35,013 nucleotides of DNA from Flavobacterium sp. BFFFF1 (GCF_002256285.1 NZ_NKJE01000029.1:1-35013), one strand, 5' to 3'; counted from the first letter of the stretch, positions 26,311 to 35,013 are shown. Translations and numbers: made by a program. Notes: generated from the letters alone by a model not told the origin.

Positions 26311-26337
26311 AAAAGCATCCCGAAGGATGCTTTTTTT
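26311..26337 (+). terminator. Terminator between the cytochrome gene and glgC
   Basis: The 10-bp perfect stem AAAAGCATCC / GGATGCTTTT with loop CGAA is followed by seven T on the plus strand. Since glgC ends at 26336 it may also serve that gene in reverse, where only four T follow the stem. Confidence 0.88.
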
Positions 26338-27607
26338 ATACTGCGAAACCGTCCGGTAGGACGGCGCCTTTCTTGACGACAATAATGCCGTCTTTAATGG
26401 TGTAAAGTGCTGTGTTGACGTCTTCAAGGTGTTTTCCACCGATGAGATGTACATCGTTCCCAATCCGGCAGTTCTTATCCACTATGGTATTGTTGATGTG
26501 GCACCTTTCGCCTATCCCAATATTGATGATGTCGTTTTCAAGGTTGTGGCTGATCTCTTCAAGATTTTGGTAGAAATCATTTCCCATTAAATAGGAGTTT
26601 GAAATCACACAATCTTTTCCGATACGGCTGCGTATCCCAATGACCGAATGTTCCACTTTTGACGAGTGAATGATACAGCCTTCCGCTACCACTGATTTGT
26701 CGAAAGACGACGCGCCTGTGATTTTTGAAGGCGGTAAAACCCTTGCGCGCGTGTAAATTTTACTCGAGTTGTCAAAAAGGTTGAATTTTGGGATGTCATC
26801 TGTGAGTCCCAGATTCGCTTCAAAAAACGAGTCAATATTTCCGATGTCAGTCCAATATCCTTCGTATTGGTAACTTAAGATTTTCTGATTTCCAATGGCT
26901 TGTGGGATAATTTCCTTGCCAAAGTCTTTGGTATCCGGATTGGACATCAGCTGCACCAACAAATCCCTGTTAAAGATGTAAATTCCCATGGAAGCGAGAT
27001 AGTGCTTTCCTTCTGCTTTCATCTCGTCACTGACTTCCGACGTCCATTCCGGAAGCAAATGAGCTGCTGGTTTTTCAATAAAAGAAGTAATCAGGTTTTG
27101 GTCATCGGTTTTCAGGATGCCAAATTCTGGAGCTTCTTTGGCTGTAACCGGTAGCGTCGCGATGGAAATGTTTGCATTGCTTTTGATATGCGCCTGAATC
27201 ATTAAATTGAAGTCCATTTGATACAATTGGTCACCGGAAAGAATCAATGCATAATCAAAATCGTGGTTTAAGAAATGCTGCATACATTGCCTTACTGCAT
27301 CGGCGGTACCCTGAAACCAGGTGGGGTTCTCCGGAGTCTGCTCCGCCGCCAGGATGTCGACAAATGCCGTACTGAAATGGCTGAAATGGTACGTGTTTTT
27401 GATGTGCTGGTTCAATGATGCGGAGTTAAACTGCGTCAATACGAACATTCTTTTGATGTCAGAATTGATGCAATTTGAAATCGGAATATCTACCAATCGA
27501 TATTTTCCAGCAATGGGCACCGCCGGCTTGGATCGGCTTTCTGTCAAAGGTGCCAGCCTTGATCCTTTTCCGCCACCGAGGATGATGGCTAAAATGTTGT
27601 TGTTCAT
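26336..27607 (-). CDS. glgC: Glucose-1-phosphate adenylyltransferase (ADP-glucose synthase)
   Basis: GlgC makes ADP-glucose from ATP and glucose 1-phosphate, the committing step of glycogen synthesis. The 423-residue protein has the nucleotidyltransferase signature GGGKGSRLAPLTESRSKPAVPIAG (11-34), YRLVDIPISNCINS, the sugar-phosphate region GDQLYQMD and FIEKP, YWTDIGNIDSF, and a C-terminal left-handed beta-helix (CIIHSSKVEHSVIG, ISNSYLMGND, GIGERCHINNTIVDKNCRIG). Its ATG follows the glgA TAA with no spacing. Allosteric regulation is usual in the family but cannot be read from the sequence. Confidence 0.95.
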   Translation of the reverse strand: MNNNILAIILGGGKGSRLAPLTESRSKPAVPIAGKYRLVDIPISNCINSDIKRMFVLTQFNSASLNQHIKNTYHFSHFSTAFVDILAAEQTPENPTWFQGTADAVRQCMQHFLNHDFDYALILSGDQLYQMDFNLMIQAHIKSNANISIATLPVTAKEAPEFGILKTDDQNLITSFIEKPAAHLLPEWTSEVSDEMKAEGKHYLASMGIYIFNRDLLVQLMSNPDTKDFGKEIIPQAIGNQKILSYQYEGYWTDIGNIDSFFEANLGLTDDIPKFNLFDNSSKIYTRARVLPPSKITGASSFDKSVVAEGCIIHSSKVEHSVIGIRSRIGKDCVISNSYLMGNDFYQNLEEISHNLENDIINIGIGERCHINNTIVDKNCRIGNDVHLIGGKHLEDVNTALYTIKDGIIVVKKGAVLPDGFAV

Positions 27608-29026
27608 TTATGTATGTTTTAATGTGTTGTAAATAGTAAGGTATTCCTGCGCCACTTTTTCCCAGGAATGGTCAATTTGAAGGATAAAATCTACAATTTC
27701 TTTTTTCCGTTTCTTGTCATCGTATAATCCTACAGCCCTTGATATGGAATAGTTCACGTCGAAAACACTGGCCTGGTCATGGCATATGCCAAATCCATTA
27801 TCCCCAAAATCGACAACGGTATCTTTTAATCCACCGGTCCGCCGCACGATGGGAATGGTTCCGTAGCGCAACGCGTACATTTGGTTCAGCCCGCACGGTT
27901 CAACCCTTGAAGGCATCAGTAGGAAATCAGCGCCGGCATAAATGATATGGGAAAGTTTTTCGTTGTATCCAATGTAAGCATTGTAATTTCCTTCAAAATG
28001 AGGTTTCAAGCTGTTGAGTTGGTTTTCAACATGGCTGTCACCCGAGCCAAGGACAAGGATGTTAATTTCGTTGTAATGCTCCCGAAGCGAATTGTTGAAA
28101 ATTTCAGGCAATAAGTCGGCGCCTTTTTCGCCAACCAACCTTCCAATAAACGTGAACAAAGGTTTTTCAGGATCCAGCTTAAACTGCTCACACAGGAATT
28201 CCTTATTTTGCTGCTTTCCTTGTTTCACGGTCTTCAGATCGTAATTTGCAGGAATCATAGGGTCCGTTTTGGGATTCCAAACCTCATTATCGATGCCATT
28301 AAGGATACCGACACACTTTTCCCGCTCATAGCGCAGCAGGTTTTCCAGTCCATTCGCTGCGTACATGATTTCTTCGAGGTAACTTGGAGAAACCGTAGTA
28401 ACACTCCATGCCGACTTAATTCCCGCGGCCAAAGGATTGATCATTCCGCCCCATTCAATGAATCCTGCCCTCGAAAGTTCAAAATTCGGGAGGTAATGCA
28501 TTTTGTCAAAGCCAAACCAGCCCTGGTATTGGCCATTGTGGATGGTAATTAGGGTAGGAATGTGGGCGAGACGTTGATAGTTGTAACAATTTTGCACCAT
28601 AAACGGAATCAGCCCGGTGTGGTGGTCGTGGCAATGCAGGATGTCAGGATATTGATCGGATTCAATAAGCCAGTTCAGGAAGGCAATCTGGAACGCCGTG
28701 AATCGTTCGGTGTCATCTTCGTAAGAATATACATTGGGACGATCAAACAGTTCCGGGATAGCGATAAGATATAACCCAAATCCGAGTTTATCTGTCGCTT
28801 CTTTTAAAACCGTATAGGAGAAAGTAAACCAGCCCAATTTAAGTTTACCGTTATGCACGACTTCAAATTGGTTCTCGTTCGTGAATTTATTATCATAACC
28901 CGGAACCACGACTTTGGCTTGGTGTCCTTTCTTGTTAAGGTATTTCGGTAATGCGCCCACCACATCGGCAAGACCGCCCACTTTCGCGACGGGATAGCAT
29001 TCGGCGCTGATGTGATATATTTCCAT
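27608..29026 (-). CDS. glgA: Glycogen synthase (ADP-glucose type)
   Basis: GlgA elongates alpha-1,4-glucan from ADP-glucose. I choose the ATG at 29026, giving MEIYHISAECYPVAKVGGLADVVGALPK with the ADP-glucose-binding KVGGL at 15-19; the open frame to 29083 adds residues foreign to the family. The 472-residue GT5 enzyme has HCHDHHTGLIP, TIHNGQYQGWFGF, SPSYLEEIM, FIGRLVGEKGADLLPEIF and EPCGLNQMYALRYGTIPIVRRTGGLKDTV near the C-terminus. It is the first gene of a two-gene unit with glgC. The branching enzyme is not in the window. Confidence 0.95.
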   Translation of the reverse strand: MEIYHISAECYPVAKVGGLADVVGALPKYLNKKGHQAKVVVPGYDNKFTNENQFEVVHNGKLKLGWFTFSYTVLKEATDKLGFGLYLIAIPELFDRPNVYSYEDDTERFTAFQIAFLNWLIESDQYPDILHCHDHHTGLIPFMVQNCYNYQRLAHIPTLITIHNGQYQGWFGFDKMHYLPNFELSRAGFIEWGGMINPLAAGIKSAWSVTTVSPSYLEEIMYAANGLENLLRYEREKCVGILNGIDNEVWNPKTDPMIPANYDLKTVKQGKQQNKEFLCEQFKLDPEKPLFTFIGRLVGEKGADLLPEIFNNSLREHYNEINILVLGSGDSHVENQLNSLKPHFEGNYNAYIGYNEKLSHIIYAGADFLLMPSRVEPCGLNQMYALRYGTIPIVRRTGGLKDTVVDFGDNGFGICHDQASVFDVNYSISRAVGLYDDKKRKKEIVDFILQIDHSWEKVAQEYLTIYNTLKHT

Positions 29027-29111
29027 AATTCTATTTTTGTCGGCTAAAAATCCTTCACCAATATACAACAAATATTTATTCAAAAAAGAAGGAGTTTATT
29101 CAATAACCGAA

Positions 29112-29119
29112 TAATTTTG
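29112..29119 (+). promoter_or_regulatory. Possible -7 box of csaA
   Basis: TAATTTTG matches TAnnTTTG 37 bases before the csaA ATG. No clear TTG is seen upstream. Confidence 0.35.
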
Positions 29120-29156
29120 TTTATTTCAAATTTTACCGTTGTAAGAAAAACACGAT

Positions 29157-29492
29157 ATGGAAATAAGTTGGGCAGATTTTGAGAAAACGGAAATGAGGGT
29201 GGGTACCGTAATTGAGGTGAATGATTTTCCGGAAGCGAGAAAACCCGCGTACCAGCTCACGATTGATTTTGGGACGGCGATTGGGATCAGAAAGTCATCG
29301 GCACAGATTACGAAAAGATACGCTAAGGTAGATTTGCTCAATCGACAAATTGTCGCGGTTGTAAATTTCCCAAAAAAACAAATCGGGAAGTTTATGAGTG
29401 AATGCCTCGTGCTGGGTGCCGTGGGAGAGGAAGGCGATGTGGTGTTACTCTCTCCGGACTTCAGGGTGGAAAATGGTTTGCGGATTGCTTAA
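29157..29492 (+). CDS. csaA: CsaA-like tRNA-binding protein / chaperone
   Basis: The 111-residue protein is almost entirely one tRNA-binding (EMAP/Arc1p-type OB-fold) domain: ISWADFEKTEMRVGTVIEVNDFPEARKPAYQLTIDFG, IGIRKSSAQITKRY, QIVAVVNFPKKQIGKFMSECLVLG and VVLLSPD. CsaA in Bacillus is a homodimeric export-linked chaperone and binds tRNA; homologues include the C-terminal domain of some methionyl-tRNA synthetases. The length and termini are those of stand-alone CsaA. It stands alone, converging on the FG-GAP protein gene with seven bases between the ends. Confidence 0.9.
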   Translation: MEISWADFEKTEMRVGTVIEVNDFPEARKPAYQLTIDFGTAIGIRKSSAQITKRYAKVDLLNRQIVAVVNFPKKQIGKFMSECLVLGAVGEEGDVVLLSPDFRVENGLRIA

Positions 29493-29499
29493 CAGCTAT

Positions 29500-31959
29500 T
29501 TAATTTTTTACAATTTTACAGGTATGCTTAGCATTTTCGGATGTAACTTTTAAAATATATACTCCTTTATTTAAAAAACAAGTATCAAGGTAAGCTGCCT
29601 GATTATTTTTTGTCCATATTAAACGTCCATCTTCGGTGTAAACAGCCACATCATACCTACCAGAAATATTTTTTGTCTCATTCCACTGAAGGCTATTTGA
29701 AAAAGGAAGCGGATATACCGTAAATCCACTATCAGACAAATTGTTATCAGTTACTGAGAGTATTGATGAGTTTAAGAAATAGCTGACTTTTCCGGAATAA
29801 TAGTAACTGGAAACAATATCGTCTCTGTTGTCGTCATTGATATCTGCAATGTCAAAATTTCGTGACCCGCTGTATGGATTTTCGCTTTCAACAACCACTT
29901 GACTATCAAACCCATTACCATTATTGAGATAGTAAAAAATTGTTTCAGCTGAAGACGATTCTACCGCAACACCCACAATGTCTTTCAGGCCATCATTATT
30001 TAGGTCCTTCAATTTAATGGCATCCGCACTTTTAATTTGTATTAAAACTTTAGGAGCGTATACTCCGCCATTATTACGAATAAGATAGGTTCCTGGATAA
30101 TAACCGCCGGCGGCTATAATATCCTTATCGCCGTCATTATCAATATCGCCCAATGCAATACTGATCACAGTGATTGAACTTTGTAGAAGATGATATTGAA
30201 ATACTCCGGTGCCATCATTGCTTAACCACTGAAGCCTTGAATATTCTCCTGAATTCACAAGAATATCGATGTCGCCATCATCATCCATGTCAGAACAAAT
30301 CAGATCAGAAGGCTGGAATCCGTAATCAGTAAAATCAATATTGATCATATTTCCAAATGTTGTGCCGTTAATATTTGGAATCCAGGCCAGGTTAATATTT
30401 CCTGAGCTGAAATTCAATACGATATCTTTCATTCCGTCTCCGTTTAGGTCAGCGATTCCGATGCATCTCGACCCGTTCAAAGGATAGGTCATTGGCAGGG
30501 TGTATAAAAGAGAAAAATTTCCGACTCCGTCATTAAAGTAAATTTCCAACCCTGCTGTCGCCGAGGCGATGATATCTGCATCGCCATCATTGTCGATATC
30601 AGCTATTTCCAAACTGTAAGTAAACGTTTCAGGAAAGGGAAGATTTGGAGAAATCATCTTATAAGACGTGAATTTTGCATCACCTCTATTTTTATTCCAC
30701 ACAATTGATTTGTAACATGAGACGATGTCTTTTTTGCCATCACCATCCATATCTGCAATTTTCACATCAAAAACAGCACCATCATAAAAGCTTATTAATT
30801 TTTCGATAAAAGAATTATCAGGCATGTGCATCAGTGCGGCCGTTTTATGCAAATTATAGGTTGGCGAGTTGTTGTCCATATTGTACGTGGCCGCTATCAC
30901 GTCTTTAAGGCCGTCGTTATCAATATCGTCGATGATAAAATAATTGGGATAATGGACGAGGTCATTTATAATTTGAGAGGGCCCAAAAATAACTTCATCT
31001 CCGATTATGGATTTTTTCATCCAGATTAATTGTTGTGGAGTTCCGGCAACGATATCAGTTAATCCATCATTGTCAATATCACTGATTTTTAATTCTGTTA
31101 TTTCCGAATCAGAAGTGGTAAACATTAATTCACTATTGCCAAAACTGTTGCCGCCAAGATTAATGAATTTATTATAGTAACCGTCATGTGCTCCAACCAT
31201 ATCGGGATAATTATCTCCATTGATATCGTCAAAATTAAAGGCCCGCCCATTCGACGCATACCCTAAATAGATTTTTGGACCAAATGTACCCGCACCCATA
31301 TTTTTGCAGTAATAAATCTCGCCTTCACTCACTCCGGCAACTACTTCTGATAAGCCGTCATTATCTAAGTCGATCAAGATAATCTTGTTAACATCATACA
31401 CAGGCGTATCAAAAATGACTATGGACGACTGGAAAGTACCGTCGCCATTATTCTCTATATAACTGATATTTTCGTCACCATCAATATTCACAATGATATC
31501 GGCATCACCATCATTGTCAACATCGCCGATTGCAGTCGATTTTGGGCCGTTTAAATCATCATTAAATAGCTGTAACGTCGAAAAATTCAGATTTCCCAAA
31601 TTTTTACACCAGCTCATTTTATTATTGTAGCGATTGCAAAAGATCAAATCTTTCAGACCATCACTATCGATATCAATTGCGTTAACGCCACTTGGGTATT
31701 CGTCTTGATTCTGCAGAATTATAGCCGGTTTGCTCTGTGTATAGTCGCCAAGTTCGTTTTGATATAACAAAATCAATCCTTCGCTTAGCGATGTAGTGAC
31801 CAATTCATTGAGATTATCGCCGTTAAAATCAGCACTAATCATTTCGCTTCCCGTATAAGGCATTATTGCTTTTTCAATCAATTTTTTTTCGCCCTCAAAT
31901 GATATTTGACAAAATACAGGGCTGTACACTAATAGTAAAAGGAAGAATTTTTTTTGCAT
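29500..31959 (-). CDS. Type IX-secreted FG-GAP/VCBS repeat protein
   Basis: The start at 31959 gives MQKKFFLLLLVYSPVFCQ, a signal peptide; an ATG four codons upstream (31971) is also possible. The 819-residue protein carries 14 repeats with calcium-loop motifs of the type D-x-D/N-x-D-G-x-x-D (for example DIDSDGLKD, DVDNDGDAD, DMDGDGKKD, DLNGDGMKD), spaced about 50 residues. FG-GAP repeats form seven-bladed propellers, so 14 would suit two. The last 80 residues (GFTVYPLPFSNSLQW, YTEDGRLIW, LNKGVYILKV, final CKIVKN) form a type A T9SS sorting domain. It should be exported and surface-attached or released; adhesion is a common role, but the target is unknown. Its DNA is visibly AT-richer than the 1-4000 region. 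Confidence 0.88.
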   Translation of the reverse strand: MQKKFFLLLLVYSPVFCQISFEGEKKLIEKAIMPYTGSEMISADFNGDNLNELVTTSLSEGLILLYQNELGDYTQSKPAIILQNQDEYPSGVNAIDIDSDGLKDLIFCNRYNNKMSWCKNLGNLNFSTLQLFNDDLNGPKSTAIGDVDNDGDADIIVNIDGDENISYIENNGDGTFQSSIVIFDTPVYDVNKIILIDLDNDGLSEVVAGVSEGEIYYCKNMGAGTFGPKIYLGYASNGRAFNFDDINGDNYPDMVGAHDGYYNKFINLGGNSFGNSELMFTTSDSEITELKISDIDNDGLTDIVAGTPQQLIWMKKSIIGDEVIFGPSQIINDLVHYPNYFIIDDIDNDGLKDVIAATYNMDNNSPTYNLHKTAALMHMPDNSFIEKLISFYDGAVFDVKIADMDGDGKKDIVSCYKSIVWNKNRGDAKFTSYKMISPNLPFPETFTYSLEIADIDNDGDADIIASATAGLEIYFNDGVGNFSLLYTLPMTYPLNGSRCIGIADLNGDGMKDIVLNFSSGNINLAWIPNINGTTFGNMINIDFTDYGFQPSDLICSDMDDDGDIDILVNSGEYSRLQWLSNDGTGVFQYHLLQSSITVISIALGDIDNDGDKDIIAAGGYYPGTYLIRNNGGVYAPKVLIQIKSADAIKLKDLNNDGLKDIVGVAVESSSAETIFYYLNNGNGFDSQVVVESENPYSGSRNFDIADINDDNRDDIVSSYYYSGKVSYFLNSSILSVTDNNLSDSGFTVYPLPFSNSLQWNETKNISGRYDVAVYTEDGRLIWTKNNQAAYLDTCFLNKGVYILKVTSENAKHTCKIVKN

Positions 31960-32010
31960 GGTTTGATTCATGTTTCAATACGAAAATAAGGATTATTGCA
32001 ATCTGAAAAT

Positions 32011-32035
32011 AAAAAAGCCCGAAAAATTCCGGGCT
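32011..32035 (-). terminator. Rho-independent terminator of the PUR-family gene
   Basis: On the minus strand the stem AGCCCG / CGGGCT, extended by two A-T pairs past a one-base bulge, is followed by six T. It separates the PUR-family gene from the FG-GAP gene downstream. Confidence 0.8.
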
Positions 32036-32058
32036 CTTCATGTTGTGGTTTCTGACAA

Positions 32059-32445
32059 TTAAATGTCATCGAAATTAACGTCAGTATAGTTCTTTTGTTC
32101 TGCCAATTCGGGAGTTGGTTCTGCGACATTGTCATTCAAATACTCGCGTTTGTAATCTTTTTGGTGTCGTTCTGAGATCACTTCTTCTCCCTTATGATTC
32201 AGTACATATGAAGTCATGTCTTCCAGAATTTCGGCGAAAGCGGCGAAATCTTCCTTATAAAGATAAATCTTGTGTTTCTTGAAGTGGAATGAACCATCTT
32301 CTTCAGTGAATTTTTTGCTTTCTGTAATTGTAATGTAGTAATCGTCGGCTTTTGTTGCCCTTACATCGAAAAAATAAGTCCTTCTTCCGGCCCTTAAAAC
32401 TTTAGAAAAAATCTCCTCTTTTTCTAACATATCATTGTCTCTCAT
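32059..32445 (-). CDS. PUR-alpha-like nucleic-acid-binding protein (DUF3276)
   Basis: The 128-residue protein shows one PUR domain: EEIFSKVLRAGRRTYFFDVRATKADDYYITITESKKF, then FHFKKHKIYLYKEDFAAFAEILEDMTSYVL, which matches bacterial PUR-alpha-like / DUF3276 proteins of Bacteroidetes and spirochaetes. These bind single-stranded nucleic acid as dimers and are cytoplasmic. The acidic C-terminal tail (LNDNVAEPTPELAEQKNYTDVNFDDI) is outside the domain. The ATG at 32445 is used; Met6 (32430) is an alternative. The gene follows the ABC transporter gene in the same direction after 74 bases and has its own terminator. Confidence 0.88.
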   Translation of the reverse strand: MRDNDMLEKEEIFSKVLRAGRRTYFFDVRATKADDYYITITESKKFTEEDGSFHFKKHKIYLYKEDFAAFAEILEDMTSYVLNHKGEEVISERHQKDYKREYLNDNVAEPTPELAEQKNYTDVNFDDI

Positions 32446-32519
32446 AATCCTTCTTACAATTTTAGTTTGGTGTTAAGTAGTACTCAAAAGTGAGAAAAAA
32501 AACTTAAACTCCAAACATT

Positions 32520-34289
32520 TTAGGTCAATTCTTTTTCCGAAAGCTGTTTAAAATGGAGCTCTTTATAATAGCCGTCTTCGTTTATAAGTTGATTATGAGA
32601 ACCTTGTTGAATGATTTTTCCTTCCTCAAGAATGATTATTTTATCGGCGTTTTTTGCAGAGGAAATGCGGTGGCTGACGATAATGGTCGTCTTGTTTTTA
32701 CTAAAATCGAGCAGGTTGTTTAAGATTGCTTCCTCTGTTTCTGTATCAACCGCTGAAAGGCAATCGTCAAGCAATAGAATTTCGGGATTTTTGATCAGCG
32801 CACGTGCTATGGAAACACGCTGTTTCTGCCCACCTGACAGCGTTATGCCCCGTTCTCCCAAAAGGGTTTCGTATTGCAGGTTGAAGTTGATGATATTGTC
32901 GTGCACGACAGCCTTTTTAGCGGCATCAATGACTTCTTCTTCCGAGGCATCTTCTTTTCCAAAACGAATGTTGTTTTTGATGGTGTCCGAAAACAGGAAC
33001 GCATCCTGTGGCACGGTTCCTATACTGTTGCGCAAATCAAAAAGATTGACCTGCCGAATCGGTTTTCCGTCTATTCTGATTGTGCCTGAATCCGTGTCGT
33101 AAAGACGGCCGACAAGTTGTAAAATAGTAGATTTTCCGGAGCCGGTTTTTCCCAATATGGCAAGCGTTTGTCCTCTTTTAATATCGAATGATACATTTTC
33201 TAAAGCCTTGATATTGGTGTCGCGATAAGTAAACGACACATTTTCAAAAGAGATGTTTCCCTGAATGGTGGCATGTTCTTCAGATTCATTTGCGATTTCC
33301 GGCTCAATCTTCAGGAATTCGTTGATACGCTTTTGCGAAGCTGCGGCTTCCTGTACCATTGATGAAACCCAACCCAAAGACGCCACCGGCCAGGTGAGCA
33401 TGTTGACATACAATATGAATGCGGCAATTGTGCCAATATTAGTGATTCCATCGCTTCCGTTGATGTACATCATGCCTCCGAAAAATATCACAACCAGGTT
33501 GCTGACACCAATAAGTGCCAACATAAAAGGGCCGAATAATGCATTGAGTTTCGCGAGGTCCATGGCCTTGGTTTTACTTTCTTCAGAAAGGTCCCGGACC
33601 TTTTCGCGGTACTGTTCTTCCAGTGAATAGGCTTTTATAACACGGATACCGGAGAAAATTTCCTGGGAAAAGCTGGATAAAGAGGAAAGGTTCTCCTGGA
33701 AAAGGGTACTTTTTTTATTAATCCTGGAACTGAGCTTAAATATGGCATAAGACAACAACGGGAGCGGAATTAAGGTGTATAATGTCAATTTAGGCGACGC
33801 ATGGTACATGAATACAATGACGACCCCAAATCGGATAACAGTCATAATGGTGTACATCACTGCGGGACCGACATACATACGGACCTTACTGACATCTTCA
33901 CTAATGCGGTTCATTAAGTCACCGGTCCTGTGCCGCTTGTAAAAATGCTGGGTTAGGTTTTCATATTGCCGGAATACTTCATTTTTGAGGTCGAATTCGA
34001 TGTAACGCGACATCACAATCAACCACTGCCTGGTCCAGAAGGTCAGGAAAGCATTTACGAGCGTGGTGCCGATGATCAAAAGAATAAATCGTAACAACTG
34101 AGACCTAATGATGCCTTTATCGACATCTGACCCTGAATCTGCGTAGTCTTTTACCGCAGTAATGGAGTTGCCAACGAGGTTGGGAATGAAAGAGGCGAAA
34201 ATTTGGGCTGCTATCGTGGCAATGATTCCAAAAAGGAAGTGGTATTTGTATTTTATGAAATATTTATTCAAATATTGTAACTCTCTCAT
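32520..34289 (-). CDS. ABC exporter half-transporter (MdlA/MsbA-like)
   Basis: The 589-residue protein joins a six-helix exporter membrane domain (about 13-305) to an ATPase domain (about 345-585). ATPase motifs are Walker A GKTGSGKST (380-388), Q-loop VPQDAFLF (Gln428), signature LSGGQ (484-488), Walker B ILLLDD (504-509), D-loop SAVD (512-515) and switch His540. Position 509, normally the catalytic Glu, is Asp, as in the degenerate half of heterodimeric exporters such as MdlA or TM287. It may therefore pair with a second half-transporter, but none is adjacent. The substrate is unknown; lipid or drug export are both possible. Confidence 0.9.
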   Translation of the reverse strand: MRELQYLNKYFIKYKYHFLFGIIATIAAQIFASFIPNLVGNSITAVKDYADSGSDVDKGIIRSQLLRFILLIIGTTLVNAFLTFWTRQWLIVMSRYIEFDLKNEVFRQYENLTQHFYKRHRTGDLMNRISEDVSKVRMYVGPAVMYTIMTVIRFGVVIVFMYHASPKLTLYTLIPLPLLSYAIFKLSSRINKKSTLFQENLSSLSSFSQEIFSGIRVIKAYSLEEQYREKVRDLSEESKTKAMDLAKLNALFGPFMLALIGVSNLVVIFFGGMMYINGSDGITNIGTIAAFILYVNMLTWPVASLGWVSSMVQEAAASQKRINEFLKIEPEIANESEEHATIQGNISFENVSFTYRDTNIKALENVSFDIKRGQTLAILGKTGSGKSTILQLVGRLYDTDSGTIRIDGKPIRQVNLFDLRNSIGTVPQDAFLFSDTIKNNIRFGKEDASEEEVIDAAKKAVVHDNIINFNLQYETLLGERGITLSGGQKQRVSIARALIKNPEILLLDDCLSAVDTETEEAILNNLLDFSKNKTTIIVSHRISSAKNADKIIILEEGKIIQQGSHNQLINEDGYYKELHFKQLSEKELT

Positions 34290-34413
34290 CTTATTTTTAA
34301 AAATATTAATCTATCGTCTGGAAATATGTTAAAAAATCATTATAAGTAATTTTTATGCATTCACAATCCAGCGGTCTCGTTTATTGAAATATCTGTAAAA
34401 AAACTTAAATTCA

Positions 34414-34444
34414 TTGCAATGTTTTGATTTTAACTGTAATTTTG
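34414..34444 (+). promoter_or_regulatory. Promoter of the leucine dehydrogenase gene
   Basis: TTG (34414-34416), a 20-base spacer and TAATTTTG (34437-34444) match the Bacteroidetes consensus in sequence and spacing. The ATG is 46 bases past the -7 box. Confidence 0.6.
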
Positions 34445-34490
34445 TTCCGTCTTATTGACAAAGTCATAATTTAACTTTAAAAAAATTACC

Positions 34491-35013
34491 ATGGTAACAG
34501 AAGTTATAAACGGAAATGAGCTTCATAAAATCGATCCTGTTTTTGGTCAGGTGTCATTTGATAATCACGAGCAAATCGTTTTTTGCAACGACAAAGATAC
34601 TGGATTGAAGGCAATAATCGGTATCCATAACACTGTTTTAGGACCTGCTTTAGGCGGTACCCGGATGTGGAAATATGCAAACGAGTGGGAGGCGCTTAAT
34701 GACGTTTTACGACTTTCAAGGGGAATGTCTTACAAATCTGCCATTACCGGACTTAATCTGGGTGGCGGTAAGGCGGTTATTATTGGTGACTCAAAAACGG
34801 AGAAAACACCTGAAATGATCCGTAAATTTGGCCAGTACGTTCATTCTTTAAGTGGAAAATATATTACAGCCGAAGACGTCGGCACAACGACCCAGGATAT
34901 GGATATGATCCGGGAAATCACGCCTTATGTGACTGGCGTTTCTATCGAAAAGGGGGGCTCCGGAAACCCATCGCCGGTTACTGCGTATGGTGTATACATG
35001 GGGATGAAGGCGG
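34491..35013 (+). CDS. Leucine (Glu/Leu/Phe/Val) dehydrogenase, 3'-truncated by the window edge
   Basis: The frame from ATG 34491 ([20 protein letters not shown]) stays open to the window end, giving 174 residues. Members of this family deaminate branched-chain amino acids with NAD+ to 2-oxo acids, which feed branched fatty-acid synthesis or catabolism. Seen are [45 protein letters not shown] with the two active-site lysines (MSYK and GGGK), and [16 protein letters not shown]. The Rossmann NAD-binding domain should lie beyond the edge. Leucine or valine dehydrogenase fits better than glutamate dehydrogenase because of the short N-terminus and the GGGKAVI context. Confidence 0.9.
   Translation, partial: MVTEVINGNELHKIDPVFGQVSFDNHEQIVFCNDKDTGLKAIIGIHNTVLGPALGGTRMWKYANEWEALNDVLRLSRGMSYKSAITGLNLGGGKAVIIGDSKTEKTPEMIRKFGQYVHSLSGKYITAEDVGTTTQDMDMIREITPYVTGVSIEKGGSGNPSPVTAYGVYMGMKA

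Noticed and set aside
29500..31959. CRISPR-like or other DNA tandem array because of repeated motifs
   Set aside because: The repeats are at protein level (calcium loops), vary in DNA sequence and are about 50 residues apart within one open frame.
32611..33102. Plus-strand frame of 163 codons opposite the ABC ATPase domain
   Set aside because: The other strand carries all the ABC ATPase motifs, so this is a shadow frame.

Overview
The window is ordinary-looking chromosome from a member of the Bacteroidetes, most likely Flavobacterium or a close relative. Supporting signs are two secreted proteins with C-terminal type IX secretion sorting domains, a TonB receptor/DUF4249 pair, a PUR-alpha-like DUF3276 protein, a PafA-type phosphatase, a monomeric isocitrate dehydrogenase, several promoter candidates of the Bacteroidetes TTG / TAnnTTTG type, and few Shine-Dalgarno sequences. 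I see no tRNA, rRNA, CRISPR array, insertion sequence, integrase or prophage gene. No gene-free stretch exceeds 300 bases.

Layout. 1-2965 (+): a tightly packed set with the 3' part of a PafA-like alkaline phosphatase, an NTF2/SnoaL-fold protein and a type IX-secreted propeller-like protein. 2970-4175 (-): lysA. 4294-5260 (-): two tandem paralogous small lipoproteins. 5519-6712 (+): sucC. 6787-8931 (-): a small membrane protein, an esterase, a PhnB-like VOC protein and a DUF1456 protein. 9022-9831 (-): a Fes-type esterase. 9885-10286 (+): a TerB-like protein. 10283-12968 (-): uvrB and a NudK-like Nudix hydrolase. 13062-14498 (+): a membrane-anchored alpha/beta hydrolase and a MepB-family protein. 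14523-20931 (-): thiamine pyrophosphokinase and, upstream of it, a TonB receptor / DUF4249 / OmpA-like envelope cluster. 21057-24685 (-): isocitrate dehydrogenase, rplS and trmD. 24977-26301 (+): a cyclophilin-FKBP fusion and a haem c lipoprotein. 26336-29026 (-): glgC and glgA. 29157-29492 (+): csaA. 29500-31959 (-): a large FG-GAP type IX cargo protein. 32059-34289 (-): a PUR-family protein and an ABC half-transporter. 34491-end (+): the start of a leucine dehydrogenase.

Genes that plausibly work together: glgA and glgC (glycogen synthesis, with abutting stop and start codons); trmD and rplS (translation); the TonB receptor, DUF4249 lipoprotein and OmpA-like protein (outer-membrane uptake and anchoring); and the phosphatase with its two downstream neighbours (perhaps extracellular phosphate-ester turnover).

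The most interesting non-coding signal is an intergenic element present three times (5331-5430, 15284-15384, 24737-24854). It has similar 5' and 3' arms around a central hairpin that differs completely in sequence between copies. Other points of interest are the dual-family immunophilin, an OmpA-family protein with its peptidoglycan-binding domain at the N-terminus, the 14-repeat FG-GAP protein, and an ABC half-transporter with a degenerate catalytic site and no adjacent partner. I did not find a defence or mobile system.
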